The notes below the pieces were generated by a model. It did not search any database, was not told the origin of the DNA, and saw only the letters and a list, made by a program, of their open reading frames with translations. Positions 8,931 through 17,254 of a stretch of 64,000 bases of DNA are shown here, in pieces. The translations under genes and the position numbers were made by a program. Where the stretch lies: the NCBI GenBank assembly GCA_022482625.1, contig JAKVOU010000001.1, positions 124,001 through 188,000 on the forward strand, given 5' to 3'. The stretch's first letter is position 1, and each line of letters starts with the position of its first letter. This DNA comes from Spirochaetia bacterium. GTDB lineage: Bacteria; Spirochaetota; Spirochaetia; Sphaerochaetales; Sphaerochaetaceae.

Positions 8931-9234
8931 TCAAAGTTCCTTTACTAGTTTTGCTAACCGATTGACTTGGTTGTCTGTCAAGTTATCAGCAGCATTCTTT
9001 GGATTGCAAACAGAAAGTATATTTGCTGATTTGCATTTTTGTAAAAGTAACTTATCCGTATGTCTCCACTTTTTCCTTTATTTTGCAAAGCCCATCGGAT
9101 TTTACGGATACCGCCACCACCTTTGATGATCTTCCATGTTTCATTAAAAGTTCATTCTGTAGTTTTCGATAAGAACTGTCATTCAGCAACCGTACTATCT
9201 GCTTGGTAAAAATCGGTGTTTCAATAAATTCCAT
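8931..9234 (-). pseudogene. RelE/HigB-like toxin gene with two frameshifts
   Basis: From the ATG at 9234 (GGAG 9 nt upstream) the frame encodes MEFIETPIFTKQIVRLL and then stops early. Reading the same strand in a second frame gives IIKGGGGIRKIRWALQN and KSGDIRISYFYKN, the core of a RelE/ParE-type toxin. A third frame gives NPKNAADNLTDNQVNRLAK and a stop at 8931, overlapping the antitoxin start. Two single-base losses, near 9141 and near 9005, would explain the breaks. Together the pieces make a toxin of about 100 residues. Either the gene has decayed or the sequence has two errors. Confidence 0.75.
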
Positions 9235-9255
9235 ATCGCAATACTCCATCAGTGT

Positions 9256-9278
9256 ACGTCAATGACGTAGTAGCGTCA
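9256..9278. promoter_or_regulatory. Operator-like palindrome upstream of the toxin-antitoxin pair
   Basis: ACGTCAATGACGT (9256-9268) is a perfect 6-1-6 palindrome, followed by a further half site GCGTCA (9273-9278). It sits about 22 bp before the toxin start, where an XRE antitoxin would autoregulate. Confidence 0.5.
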
Positions 9279-9299
9279 ATAAATCAAACGAACATCTAA

Positions 9300-9430
9300 A
9301 AATTATATGTTACTAACTATAATAACAGTTAAATCGAATTTAATTGTAAACTAATAATATATGATTCCTATAGTATTAGTATAAAATTTACTTTTAATTG
9401 TTACTAATATATATGTTAGTTTAGAAAAAT
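9300..9430. promoter_or_regulatory. AT-rich control region with repeated TACTAA/TTAGTA words before the TcmP module
   Basis: About 130 bp almost devoid of G and C, carrying at least five ACTAA or TTAGT words. One pair forms a dyad (ACTAA, 8-nt gap, TTAGT) near 9405-9422. Promoter-like TATAAT variants are too abundant to choose one. Confidence 0.35.
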
Positions 9431-9494
9431 ATTGTACGGAATAAAAAACAAGTATATCCTAACAAAAATAACATATCTTATCAAGGAGATTATA

Positions 9495-10766
9495 ATGGGA
9501 AGTTCAACTACTGAGAATTTTTTTACTAATGCAAAACCAAGATGGTCATATATTAAGGATGATTTGCTAAGATGCTATTTACGTGGATACACGAATAAGA
9601 TTTTAAAAACAAGAAAACCAATTATATACATTGATGGTTTTGCTGGCAGTGGTTTGTTTGAGGGAAAGTCTGTTGCTCCTCAAATTGCCATCACAGATGG
9701 GAAAATTCCCTCTTGCTGGGGTTCTCCACTGATTGCACTCAAAACACTTGAACTTGCGGCTAAGGAATCAAAAACAGAAAATCCTCGATTTTATCCTATA
9801 TTCATTGAAAAAAAATATTATGATCAGTTAAAGAATAACGTAAATAATTCTCAATTTTCTGATATGGATTTGTCGATTGTCCATGGAGATTTTAAAGACG
9901 TTATCTCTGATATTATCGAAAAATTAGCAGAGAGTAGTAAGAGGTATAATTTATTTTGCTATATTGATCCATTTGGTATTCGTGATTTAAAAATGACACT
10001 TTTGAAGAAACTGAAAAAAGCAAATTTTTTTACTATGGAGTTGTTGATTAATTTTAATTCTTTTGGTTTCTTTAGATCTGCTTGTGCTTTGTATAAAGTT
10101 AATGTACGTGAGCTAGAAATTGTGCGTGAAAATGAGGGCCTTGATAATAGTAGTATAGAATATCATTCGGCATCTAAACAATTTTTTGATGAAATAATGC
10201 AATGTAATGATTGGTATAATATTATCTTGGATTATAAAAACAATATTATTGATGGTTATCAAGCTGAACAAAAAATTGCTGAATTGTATAAAATGCAACT
10301 TATGACTGAAATGCCAATGAATTATGTTTTAGATATTCCCATTAGATTTGATGAATCAAAGCATCCAAAATATCGCATGATTTATGCAACTATGAGTGAA
10401 GATGGTGTTCTCCTGATGGCGGATGTAATGAGAAAAAGGGAAGAAATTCTTTTCAAATGCAATGCAAATGGTGATATACAACTAACGCTTTTTGAACAAA
10501 AAGATGTGTACGATCCAAAGCCTGCTTTTGATGCGTTCATGGCAATTCTTGGCAACAGAAAAGAAAAAGAGTTGAAAGATCTGTTTGTTGATTTTTATAC
10601 TCAATTTGGTTTGATTCCTTGGACACGGTGTGAATTTGTGAAAATGTTAGAAAAAGCCGATAAAATTGTCATACGCCGAATTCCTCCTGTTAAAAAGAAT
10701 GGAATGCCAACGGCGTTTTATACAGAAGGTCCTTCGAGGGAAATTTATATAAAGAAAAAAGGCTAG
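9495..10766 (+). CDS. tcmP: Three-Cys-motif partner protein TcmP-like
   Basis: 423 residues from the ATG at 9495 (AAGGAG, 6-nt gap); a longer frame from 9432 lacks a ribosome site. The N-terminal half has TNAKPRWSYIKDDLL and IYIDGFAGSGLFEG, a methyltransferase-like motif I (FAGSG), then CYIDPFGIRDL, which occupies the place of a DPPY-like catalytic loop. This matches the TcmP family, named for its constant neighbour carrying a three-Cys radical-SAM-like motif; that neighbour is encoded 63 bp downstream. The gene is much more AT-rich than the flanking chromosome and lies between a broken toxin-antitoxin pair and an insertion sequence, which suggests horizontal transfer. The biochemical role of TcmP is not established to my knowledge; nucleic-acid modification or defence is inference. 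Confidence 0.82.
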   Translation: MGSSTTENFFTNAKPRWSYIKDDLLRCYLRGYTNKILKTRKPIIYIDGFAGSGLFEGKSVAPQIAITDGKIPSCWGSPLIALKTLELAAKESKTENPRFYPIFIEKKYYDQLKNNVNNSQFSDMDLSIVHGDFKDVISDIIEKLAESSKRYNLFCYIDPFGIRDLKMTLLKKLKKANFFTMELLINFNSFGFFRSACALYKVNVRELEIVRENEGLDNSSIEYHSASKQFFDEIMQCNDWYNIILDYKNNIIDGYQAEQKIAELYKMQLMTEMPMNYVLDIPIRFDESKHPKYRMIYATMSEDGVLLMADVMRKREEILFKCNANGDIQLTLFEQKDVYDPKPAFDAFMAILGNRKEKELKDLFVDFYTQFGLIPWTRCEFVKMLEKADKIVIRRIPPVKKNGMPTAFYTEGPSREIYIKKKG

Positions 10767-10829
10767 GGGCATAGTGATTGTTTTTCCTTATTCATGTGTG
10801 TTATTTTAGCAAAAGGGAAGGAGACTATT

Positions 10830-11603
10830 ATGGATGCAGATAAGCTGTTATTTGGAACCAAAGAATGGGCTCCTAATAATTTTAATTTTATGAATGGTTG
10901 CTCTAATGATTGTACGTATTGTTATGCAAAGAGTATGGCTATCAGATTTAAACGGAAAACTGCCGATACATGGAAAGAGGAAGAGCCTGTTAACATGAAG
11001 GGTAAATCATATAGCCACAAAAATGGGTCGATTATGGTACCTTCTTCGCATGATATTACGCCGGGAAATATTGATATTGCATTGTCTGTTCTGAAAAAAC
11101 TTATTGAAAATGACAATGAATTGCTTTTAGTAACAAAACCCCATTTTGAATGTGTGCAGAAAATTGTAGATACCTTTCAAAAAAGAAAAAAACAGATTTA
11201 TTTCAGGTTTACTATTGGATCAGCAGATTCATCAGTCCTTAAATTGTGGGAACCTTCTGCTCCTGATTTTGATGAAAGGCTACAATCGCTCATCTACGCT
11301 TTTGAAAATGGGTATTCTACGAGTGTTTCCTGTGAACCTTTGCTAGATGATCATTTTGATATACTGTTCAATGCTGTAGTTCAATATACTACAGATGCGA
11401 TTTGGGTTGGAAAAATGAATATGGCAAAAAATCGAGTAAGAATGAATACCAATGGAACTTTTCCTGTTAATAAAATCGATGAGCTTATTAAAAGCCAATC
11501 AGATGAGAAGATACTTGCCCTCTTCAATTCATATAAAAATGAACCAAAGATAAAATGGAAGGAAAGCATAAAAAAAGTTGCTATTTTGTATGGCTTGTTA
11601 TAA
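10830..11603 (+). CDS. Three-Cys-motif (radical SAM-like) protein, TcmP partner
   Basis: 257 residues from the ATG at 10830 (AAGGAG, 6-nt gap). Near the N-terminus, NGCSNDCTYCYA is a CX3CX2C motif like that of radical SAM enzymes, similar to the DUF5131/phage Gp37-Gp68 family. Later blocks are SSHDITPGNI, LLLVTKPHFECVQ and VSCEPLLDD. The protein is shorter than most radical SAM enzymes, but the order of segments fits a minimal barrel like that of spore photoproduct lyase-type or archaeosine-related proteins. It forms a two-gene unit with tcmP and shares its AT-rich composition. Which substrate the pair acts on is unknown. Confidence 0.8.
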   Translation: MDADKLLFGTKEWAPNNFNFMNGCSNDCTYCYAKSMAIRFKRKTADTWKEEEPVNMKGKSYSHKNGSIMVPSSHDITPGNIDIALSVLKKLIENDNELLLVTKPHFECVQKIVDTFQKRKKQIYFRFTIGSADSSVLKLWEPSAPDFDERLQSLIYAFENGYSTSVSCEPLLDDHFDILFNAVVQYTTDAIWVGKMNMAKNRVRMNTNGTFPVNKIDELIKSQSDEKILALFNSYKNEPKIKWKESIKKVAILYGLL

Positions 11604-12010
11604 CAACATAATATGAATTTGTATTTTATGTTATGAAAGATTGACTATATGATTATTCTTAAAGTCAATAAATCCAACTTGGAAGTTTTTTCTTTTGTTT
11701 TTATGCATAAGAGAATTTTCCTGTACTGGTTATAGTTGCCAGCAAAGACTAGATAATCACAATACTGCTATATTAAAAAATATGTAAAAACATTTTGAGA
11801 GAGTTAAAAAAAATTGTTTGTAAAATATAGTTTTAAACTATCAATGTTTTCTGAATTATTGAAATTCTAGAATAAAGAAGCCCTTGCTTGCTGCTAGGGG
11901 GAACTAACAGAGCAAGGGCAGAAACATAACATAAAAGGCAGTTTTCCCAAGAAATAATCGTATGACTATGACTGTAGGAACAATGGTTTCATGTTATATG
12001 TTTGAACTTA
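11604..12010. other. Intergenic AT-rich stretch of about 400 bp
   Basis: No open frame with a ribosome site is seen. The only clear structure is the hairpin at 11880-11919 that probably ends the minus-strand gene at 12011. The segment next to the radical-SAM-like gene shares that gene's AT-richness, so the right border of the transferred module probably lies here. Confidence 0.6.
11880..11919 (-). terminator. Hairpin terminator of the exported-protein gene
   Basis: GCCCTTGCT (11880-11888) pairs exactly with AGCAAGGGC (11911-11919). On the minus strand the stem is followed by TTCTTTATT, a weak U-rich tail. Confidence 0.6.
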
Positions 12011-12937
12011 TTACATGTTTCCATAAGGATACTGAGGCCCATAATAAGCCGGATAGGGGTGGGGACCTGGCATCGGACCCTGCTGGAAATTGCCTTGGGG
12101 GGCAGCTGGAGGATTACCTTGACAGTTAGGACAAGGACCAACTGGCCGTCCCATCATATTGCCTGTTCGATATTGCATGGGATTTCCTTGCTCTGATCCG
12201 TATCTTTCTTGTGGACTGAAACGCATTACTTCTCCCATCCTGGGTGGTGCTTGGAATGTTCTTGGTCCAGCTTGCTGTCCCATACTCATACAAGTCATCT
12301 CTTGTCTGAATTGGAAATTACTCTGTTGCATGTTTGGCATTGTCCTGCCTTGCTGCGGCAGTGCAACTCCTGCACTTCGCTGCTGGATGCGGACCGTAAT
12401 GTTACCACGCATACCTGCAGTTCTGTTTACTTGGTTTGCACTTGGTCCTTGTGCAGTAGCGCCTGTGCTTTGCTGTTGATCTTGAGCTTTATTGGTGTCA
12501 GGGGCATTGAAGGGCCCTGTTGTACCATTGGCTTGCATAGATTTGCTGTTTCCCTGTTGCTGGAATTGCATATTGTTTGGCGCACCAAAACTATTGTTGC
12601 CATGGTTTTCAATCCCAGGTCCAGGTTGAGGTCCTCTGGGCATAGCTTGCTGACCCATAGCAGGCATCTGTTGTCCATGCATATTCGGTACCTTCTTGGG
12701 AATTTGTACGATCAGCAACTCTTTTCCAAGAGTACCGCTGGTCCGTATATACAATATAGACAGTATGTAATTGCTGTTAGGTACTGTATTCCCTTTGGGA
12801 GCAGTGAGTTGGTTGGAAGCAGTTGCGTTTTCTGGATTTGCTGTTTCCTGTTCTGGAGCTTGAGCAAATGCCATGCTGCAGCTAAGCAACACTAGCAACG
12901 ACAGTACTGAAAACTTGTGTTTTCTAAAGTTTATCAT
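12011..12937 (-). CDS. Exported low-complexity protein rich in Gln, Pro, Gly, Met and Asn
   Basis: 308 residues. The N-terminus is a clear signal peptide (FSVLSLLVLLSCSMAFAQ); a short ordered segment follows (YILSILYIRTSGTLGKELLI, about residues 58-78). The rest is low complexity, full of Gln, Pro, Met, Gly and Asn (MPAMGQQAMPRGPQPGPG, PHPYPAYYGPQYPYGNM). A CPNCQ pair near residue 273 could bind metal or form a disulfide, and Met-rich spans recall periplasmic copper-binding proteins, but this is inference only. No homologue is recognised. AGGAAAAAG precedes the ATG. It is flanked by the TcmP module and an insertion sequence, with no operon partner. Confidence 0.7.
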   Translation of the reverse strand: MINFRKHKFSVLSLLVLLSCSMAFAQAPEQETANPENATASNQLTAPKGNTVPNSNYILSILYIRTSGTLGKELLIVQIPKKVPNMHGQQMPAMGQQAMPRGPQPGPGIENHGNNSFGAPNNMQFQQQGNSKSMQANGTTGPFNAPDTNKAQDQQQSTGATAQGPSANQVNRTAGMRGNITVRIQQRSAGVALPQQGRTMPNMQQSNFQFRQEMTCMSMGQQAGPRTFQAPPRMGEVMRFSPQERYGSEQGNPMQYRTGNMMGRPVGPCPNCQGNPPAAPQGNFQQGPMPGPHPYPAYYGPQYPYGNM

Positions 12938-13307
12938 TTCTTTTTCCTTTCTCTTGGGTTCCTTAGCTCCATTTCATGTAGCCTTGTCGGAGTTGCATGA
13001 AATGATCTGTCTTGCCGGTTCATTTTGTTTGGTGTGGAACTAACTTGATGTACAGATTTTCATTAGTAGTTTCTATCACCTCACATCTAGTTTAGTTTTA
13101 TGACAATATTGTAGACAAATTATGTGTAGATTAAGTACAACTTTCCCAATCAATAGGACTATACAATAACACTTGAAATCATCCATTTTTCATACAGAAC
13201 CCCTCTTTCCTGTAATTTATGGAGAGGGTTACAGTCGATTTGTCGTGTCTCTCGCGGCTTTGCTTGCGGAATGTTGGAAATTTCTCATGTCAGCATACGG
13301 TTTCTTC

Positions 13308-13336
13308 TTGCATATATAGTCTAATTATTGTATAAT
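13308..13336 (+). promoter_or_regulatory. Transposase promoter overlapped by a dyad
   Basis: TTGCAT (13308-13313) and a perfect TATAAT (13331-13336) are 17 nt apart. A near-palindrome of TATAGTCT and AGACTATA half-sites brackets the -10 box (about 13315-13345), a position that could damp expression. Confidence 0.6.
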
Positions 13337-13363
13337 TAAGACTATACACAAGGAGGGACTGCC

Positions 13364-14860
13364 ATGCCGATCCCAAAGGAAGTACTAGCGGTCGAGCGAC
13401 CCAAGAATTCAATCGTCATCGTGTACGGCAAGGACCGCGACCGTTACGCGGTAAGGGCCAGGGTCGGATGCAGAAGTGTCGGAAGCCGAAGACTTCCGGT
13501 CAACGGTCCGACCATCGGCCATATAGTGGACGGCAAGTACATACCCCTCGGGGAGGATGCCCCGCCGCCCGTGTCCGGGGCGGCAGTGGACCTCAAGGAC
13601 TGGGCAAACATCATCCTTGCGCAGAAGCTCTTTGCTGACATGCTCATTGAGCTAGGAGAATCCTATGGCAGGGAGGATGCGCTCAGGATCTGGTCCATCG
13701 CTGTACTCAGGGTCTGCTTCAGCGGCATCAAGGATCATGAGCTGAAAGATGCGTATGAGGAGAGTTTCCTGTCCGAGCTGTATCCTGATGTAGCCCTCTC
13801 GAAGAACACGGTCTCCACCTTCCTGAACAATCTTGGACGTACCTGTTCAAAGATCACCCTGTTCATGAGGGCCAGGGCTTCGAAAGTCGAGATGGATCAC
13901 CATGTACTGATTGACGGGACATTGAAATCGGATGAATCGAAGGTAAATTCTCTCTCGGATTTTTCCAGGAAAGCCAGGACGAAAGGAACCAGGGACATCT
14001 CTGTCCTGTTCGCTTTCGATCTTGAAGCGATGGAACCGGTATGCTCCAAGTGTTTTCCGGGCAACATGCTTGATGTCACCGCCTACGATGAATTCATCTC
14101 CGAGCACCAACTGACAAAGGGAATCGTAGTTGCAGACAAAGGATTCCCCCAGTCCGTAGCAAGGCAGCATTTCAAGCAGCATCCCGACCTCCATTACCTG
14201 AATCCTCTGAAGAGGAATGCGAAGATTGCATCGCAACTCCATATGCTTGAGTTTACAGAGCTTCTTCAAGGGTATGAAGGCATAACCTGCAGGAAGGAGA
14301 AAGGTGGGGACCGATGGCTCTATTCCTTCCGGGATGCCTACAGGGCTTCAAAGGAAGAACGTGACTGGCTGAGCCGAAGCCGGAAAAAGAAGAATTACCG
14401 CCTCACTGATCTTGAGAAGGCAAGAGCGACATTCGGGACGGTGGTCCTTGAGTGCGATCTGGACACAGATCCCCAGACGATCTACAAAGCCTATTCCAAG
14501 AGATGGGAGATCGAGATTGTCATGAGATTCTACAAGTCAGCACTCGAATTCGATGAGACCCGTGTGCATGACGACTACAGCGTGATAGGAAGCGAGTTCT
14601 GCGACTTCCTCGCTTCCGTGCTCACCTTCAGGATGATAGCTGCCTTTGACGAGGCCAAGTTACTCGAAGATTTGCCGTATAAGAAGATCATGAGGATCCT
14701 GGCAAGGGCGAAGATGTTCAATGATCCTGGTATCGGGTGGCGTCTGATCAAGATCAATCCGTCACAGGAGGAAGTCCTGAAGAGACTCGACATTCATCCC
14801 ACAGAGAAGCTTCAACCGAAGAAGAAACGCGGTCGTCCTCCTAAAGTGAAGCCCGTATAG
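13364..14860 (+). CDS. DDE transposase, IS1634/IS4 family
   Basis: 498 residues, full length for the family, with AAGGAGG before the ATG. Catalytic acids are visible as HVLIDGTLK (first Asp), GIVVADKGFP (second Asp) and the C-terminal YSKRWEIEIVMRFYK, which fits the Y-(2)-R-(3)-E-(6)-K signature of IS4-type transposases. A basic tail (KKKRGRPPK) ends the protein. It excises and inserts the surrounding element by acting on the 15-bp inverted repeats. No frameshift or stop is seen. Confidence 0.94.
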   Translation: MPIPKEVLAVERPKNSIVIVYGKDRDRYAVRARVGCRSVGSRRLPVNGPTIGHIVDGKYIPLGEDAPPPVSGAAVDLKDWANIILAQKLFADMLIELGESYGREDALRIWSIAVLRVCFSGIKDHELKDAYEESFLSELYPDVALSKNTVSTFLNNLGRTCSKITLFMRARASKVEMDHHVLIDGTLKSDESKVNSLSDFSRKARTKGTRDISVLFAFDLEAMEPVCSKCFPGNMLDVTAYDEFISEHQLTKGIVVADKGFPQSVARQHFKQHPDLHYLNPLKRNAKIASQLHMLEFTELLQGYEGITCRKEKGGDRWLYSFRDAYRASKEERDWLSRSRKKKNYRLTDLEKARATFGTVVLECDLDTDPQTIYKAYSKRWEIEIVMRFYKSALEFDETRVHDDYSVIGSEFCDFLASVLTFRMIAAFDEAKLLEDLPYKKIMRILARAKMFNDPGIGWRLIKINPSQEEVLKRLDIHPTEKLQPKKKRGRPPKVKPV

Positions 14861-15146
14861 TCTCACTCATTGGGAAAGTTGTAATTAAGGAAAAAGTTGT
14901 AAAATGGAAGTAAGGTTGAAATAAGAGACAATCAGATACGTAGCAACAGTGAATTTTTGAAAAGTTACGAGTAAGTTGCGGCATGGGGAGCCAGATAGGA
15001 GAAAAGAACAGCTGGTGCTAGTAAAAATGATTTTGGCAATCTGGATTATTTTTTATTTTGACAGCAGCACTTTTTGTATTTCAGCTATGGAACTGCTATA
15101 AAGCCAATCAGGCAGTACGAAGGTGATGCAGATAGCAAAAACAGTC

Positions 15147-15527
15147 CTACTTACAGATTTCAAATCGATTTTTATAAAAAATCTTCAACTTCTGAAATGA
15201 ATTATTGCTTATAACGTGTGCAATTTGATACGCATCTTTTTGTGCAATATCAGAATCAACGCCAATTTGGACGAGCATAGCTGATAGTATAAGATGCTTT
15301 TCATGGGTCTGCCTCGCGATTCGTTCTCCTGCAGGAGTCAAATGGAGAAATTTATTCTGGTCCATGGTAAGAAAGCCTCCTTTCCGAAGAGAGGAAATTG
15401 CAAGACTGACACTGGCCTTGGAGCGCTCCATACACTGTGCAAGGTCAATGGAACGTACTTTGTGCTTTTGTTTCAGAAGTAAGAATATCGCCTCAAGATA
15501 ATCATCATTTGTTGCTTGTGTCTTCAT
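15147..15527 (-). CDS. DtxR/MntR-like metal-dependent repressor
   Basis: 126 residues from the ATG at 15527 (GAGG, 6-nt gap); a start four codons earlier falls on the ribosome site. TNDDYLEAIFLLL, VRSIDLAQCMERSKASVSLA and LRKGGFLTMDQNKFLHLT form the winged helix of DtxR/MntR regulators. GERIARQTHEKHLIL and an Asp/His-bearing segment fit the dimerisation and metal-binding part. It is slightly shorter than MntR (about 140 residues), and the usual C-terminal metal ligands are reduced. It follows the ABC transporter by 14 nt and is the last gene of the uptake operon, so it probably represses that operon when iron or manganese is plentiful. Confidence 0.8.
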   Translation of the reverse strand: MKTQATNDDYLEAIFLLLKQKHKVRSIDLAQCMERSKASVSLAISSLRKGGFLTMDQNKFLHLTPAGERIARQTHEKHLILSAMLVQIGVDSDIAQKDAYQIAHVISNNSFQKLKIFYKNRFEICK

Positions 15528-15541
15528 TAAATACCTCATTG

Positions 15542-17254
15542 TTAAAAATCAGAAAGGTGTTGTTCTGCATGCCACATGGCTGTATATTTTCCGTTCTTTG
15601 CAAGCAGCTCCTCATGAGTTCCTGCTTCTGTAACCTTGCCGTTGCATATTACTAAGATTTGATCTGCATGTTTCACTATGGATAAGGTATGAGCAATCAT
15701 TACGACTGTTTTCTTTCTTTTCATTAAGTTGGCAATAGCTTGCTTTACTGCCAGCTCATTTTCAATGTCCAGGGAAGCCGTAGCCTCATCCAAAAGTAAA
15801 ATAGGACTATCTTTCAAGATAGCACGGGCAATAGACAAACGTTGTCGCTCGCCGCCTGAGAGGAAGTTGCCATTTTCTCCAGTCAAGGTTTCATACCCCT
15901 GTGTCATTTTTTGGATGAAGTCATTGCAATTGGAATCTTTACATGAGGCTTCAATTTCTTCGTCTGTTGCATCAGGACGAGCATGTTTGATGTTATTTCG
16001 GATTGTATCATTGAATAGAAACACATCTTGGTCAACCATGGAAATTTGTTCCAGTACCTGTTCTGCGGCTATATCGTCAATAGGTTTTCCTCCGATTGAA
16101 ATTGTTCCTGAGTCAGCTTCATAATATTTGGCAATGAGGTTAAGAATTGTCGATTTGCCAGAACCTGAATCTCCTACGATAGCGGTTAACTTACCGTCAG
16201 GCAGTACGAAAGACAGGTCCTGCAACACGGGTTCTCCTTCTAGATAGGAGAAATCAACATTTTGAAAAACAATCTCATGGGTATCGGTTCTAAAAGGTTC
16301 CATGCTGCCTTTTTCTTCTGCTTCATCGAAGATATTCGTAATTTTTTTCTTAGAAATTGCCAGGTTTTTGTAGCTTGTCAAATCGACAAAGATTGTAATG
16401 TTCAATTTGGCGAGGAATAAAGGCAACATAGTGAGCAGCAGGTATGAAACCATATCCAATGAACCACTTATTACCGGGTTGGCTGCGATCACCATGATAA
16501 CAGGGATACTGCACCAAGCGAGGATGCTGTTGACCGCACCGATAGGGATAACTTTGGCTTCGTACCGGTAACTTATATCACTGAAGTCTTTCATTGTCTT
16601 TGTTACTGTTTTGTTCTTTGTTCCTCCGATGCCATATGCCCGGAATGTCTGCATGCCTGTTACATATTCTACGATATTACTGACGTTCTTTGCACAGATC
16701 TGGTTCTTTGCATTTCCATATTTTTTGACAGCACGGAAAGAAAACCAGAATACCGGGACAAGAATTAAATCTGTAATCAGAAAAATAATCCCTGCCGGTA
16801 ACCAGATTACTGATGAAAAGATGATGAGCATGATTGAAAGAGAGATATTCTTGACCAGGTCCGCTGTCTTATGGGTAAGTATTTTTTCATAGTTGCTCAC
16901 ATCGCTGGTGATGGTATTGATGTATTGTCCTGTCTGGTTTTGAGTAAATCGGGCAAGAGGAATCTTCTTGATTTTATTTCCCAGATACATCCGGATCTGT
17001 TTACTTACTGCCGCCCCACCGATTTGCACTTGGGTATACCCAAAACTATAGATGCACAAGCGAAATAGAAACACACCTACTAAGATTCCTGCAAAGGTAA
17101 AAAGTAAATGAATGTGCATAGTACCTAGGAACAACATTTTCATGACTGCATATAAAATCAAGAAATTACACCCTGATAGCAATCCTTCCAAAATTGTAAG
17201 TGCCACGCCAATATAAAAATGTTTGTTTTTGTGCAAAACTTTATACTTCTTCAT
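15542..17254 (-). CDS. ABC half transporter (membrane domain plus ATPase), second of a pair
   Basis: 570 residues with a type-1 exporter-fold membrane domain (about residues 1-300) followed by an ATPase: Walker [14 protein letters not shown], signature LSGGERQRLSI, Walker B ILLLDEATASLD and an H-loop in VMIAHTLS. Its ATG overlaps the end of the other half transporter gene. Such IrtA/IrtB- or YbtP/YbtQ-like pairs import ferric siderophores despite their exporter fold. The setting with an ECF module resembles the transport genes of the equibactin locus of Streptococcus equi. No siderophore synthetase is in the window, so xenosiderophore uptake is the likeliest inference. Confidence 0.88.
   Translation of the reverse strand: MKKYKVLHKNKHFYIGVALTILEGLLSGCNFLILYAVMKMLFLGTMHIHLLFTFAGILVGVFLFRLCIYSFGYTQVQIGGAAVSKQIRMYLGNKIKKIPLARFTQNQTGQYINTITSDVSNYEKILTHKTADLVKNISLSIMLIIFSSVIWLPAGIIFLITDLILVPVFWFSFRAVKKYGNAKNQICAKNVSNIVEYVTGMQTFRAYGIGGTKNKTVTKTMKDFSDISYRYEAKVIPIGAVNSILAWCSIPVIMVIAANPVISGSLDMVSYLLLTMLPLFLAKLNITIFVDLTSYKNLAISKKKITNIFDEAEEKGSMEPFRTDTHEIVFQNVDFSYLEGEPVLQDLSFVLPDGKLTAIVGDSGSGKSTILNLIAKYYEADSGTISIGGKPIDDIAAEQVLEQISMVDQDVFLFNDTIRNNIKHARPDATDEEIEASCKDSNCNDFIQKMTQGYETLTGENGNFLSGGERQRLSIARAILKDSPILLLDEATASLDIENELAVKQAIANLMKRKKTVVMIAHTLSIVKHADQILVICNGKVTEAGTHEELLAKNGKYTAMWHAEQHLSDF

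Larger units (their letters stand above)
13136..14883 (+). mobile_element. Complete IS1634/IS4-like insertion sequence
   Basis: The 1748-bp element is bounded by 15-bp perfect terminal inverted repeats, TACAACTTTCCCAAT (13136-13150) and its complement (14869-14883); further imperfect matches extend inward to ACTATA on both ends. It is flanked by a 6-bp direct repeat ATTAAG at 13130-13135 and 14884-14889, the expected target-site duplication. It contains one transposase gene. Intact ends and an intact gene point to recent, possibly active insertion. Confidence 0.93.

Noticed and set aside
8554-9126. 190-codon plus-strand frame over the toxin-antitoxin genes
   Set aside because: It overlaps the intact antitoxin on the other strand and has no recognisable domain; the minus-strand reading is coherent.
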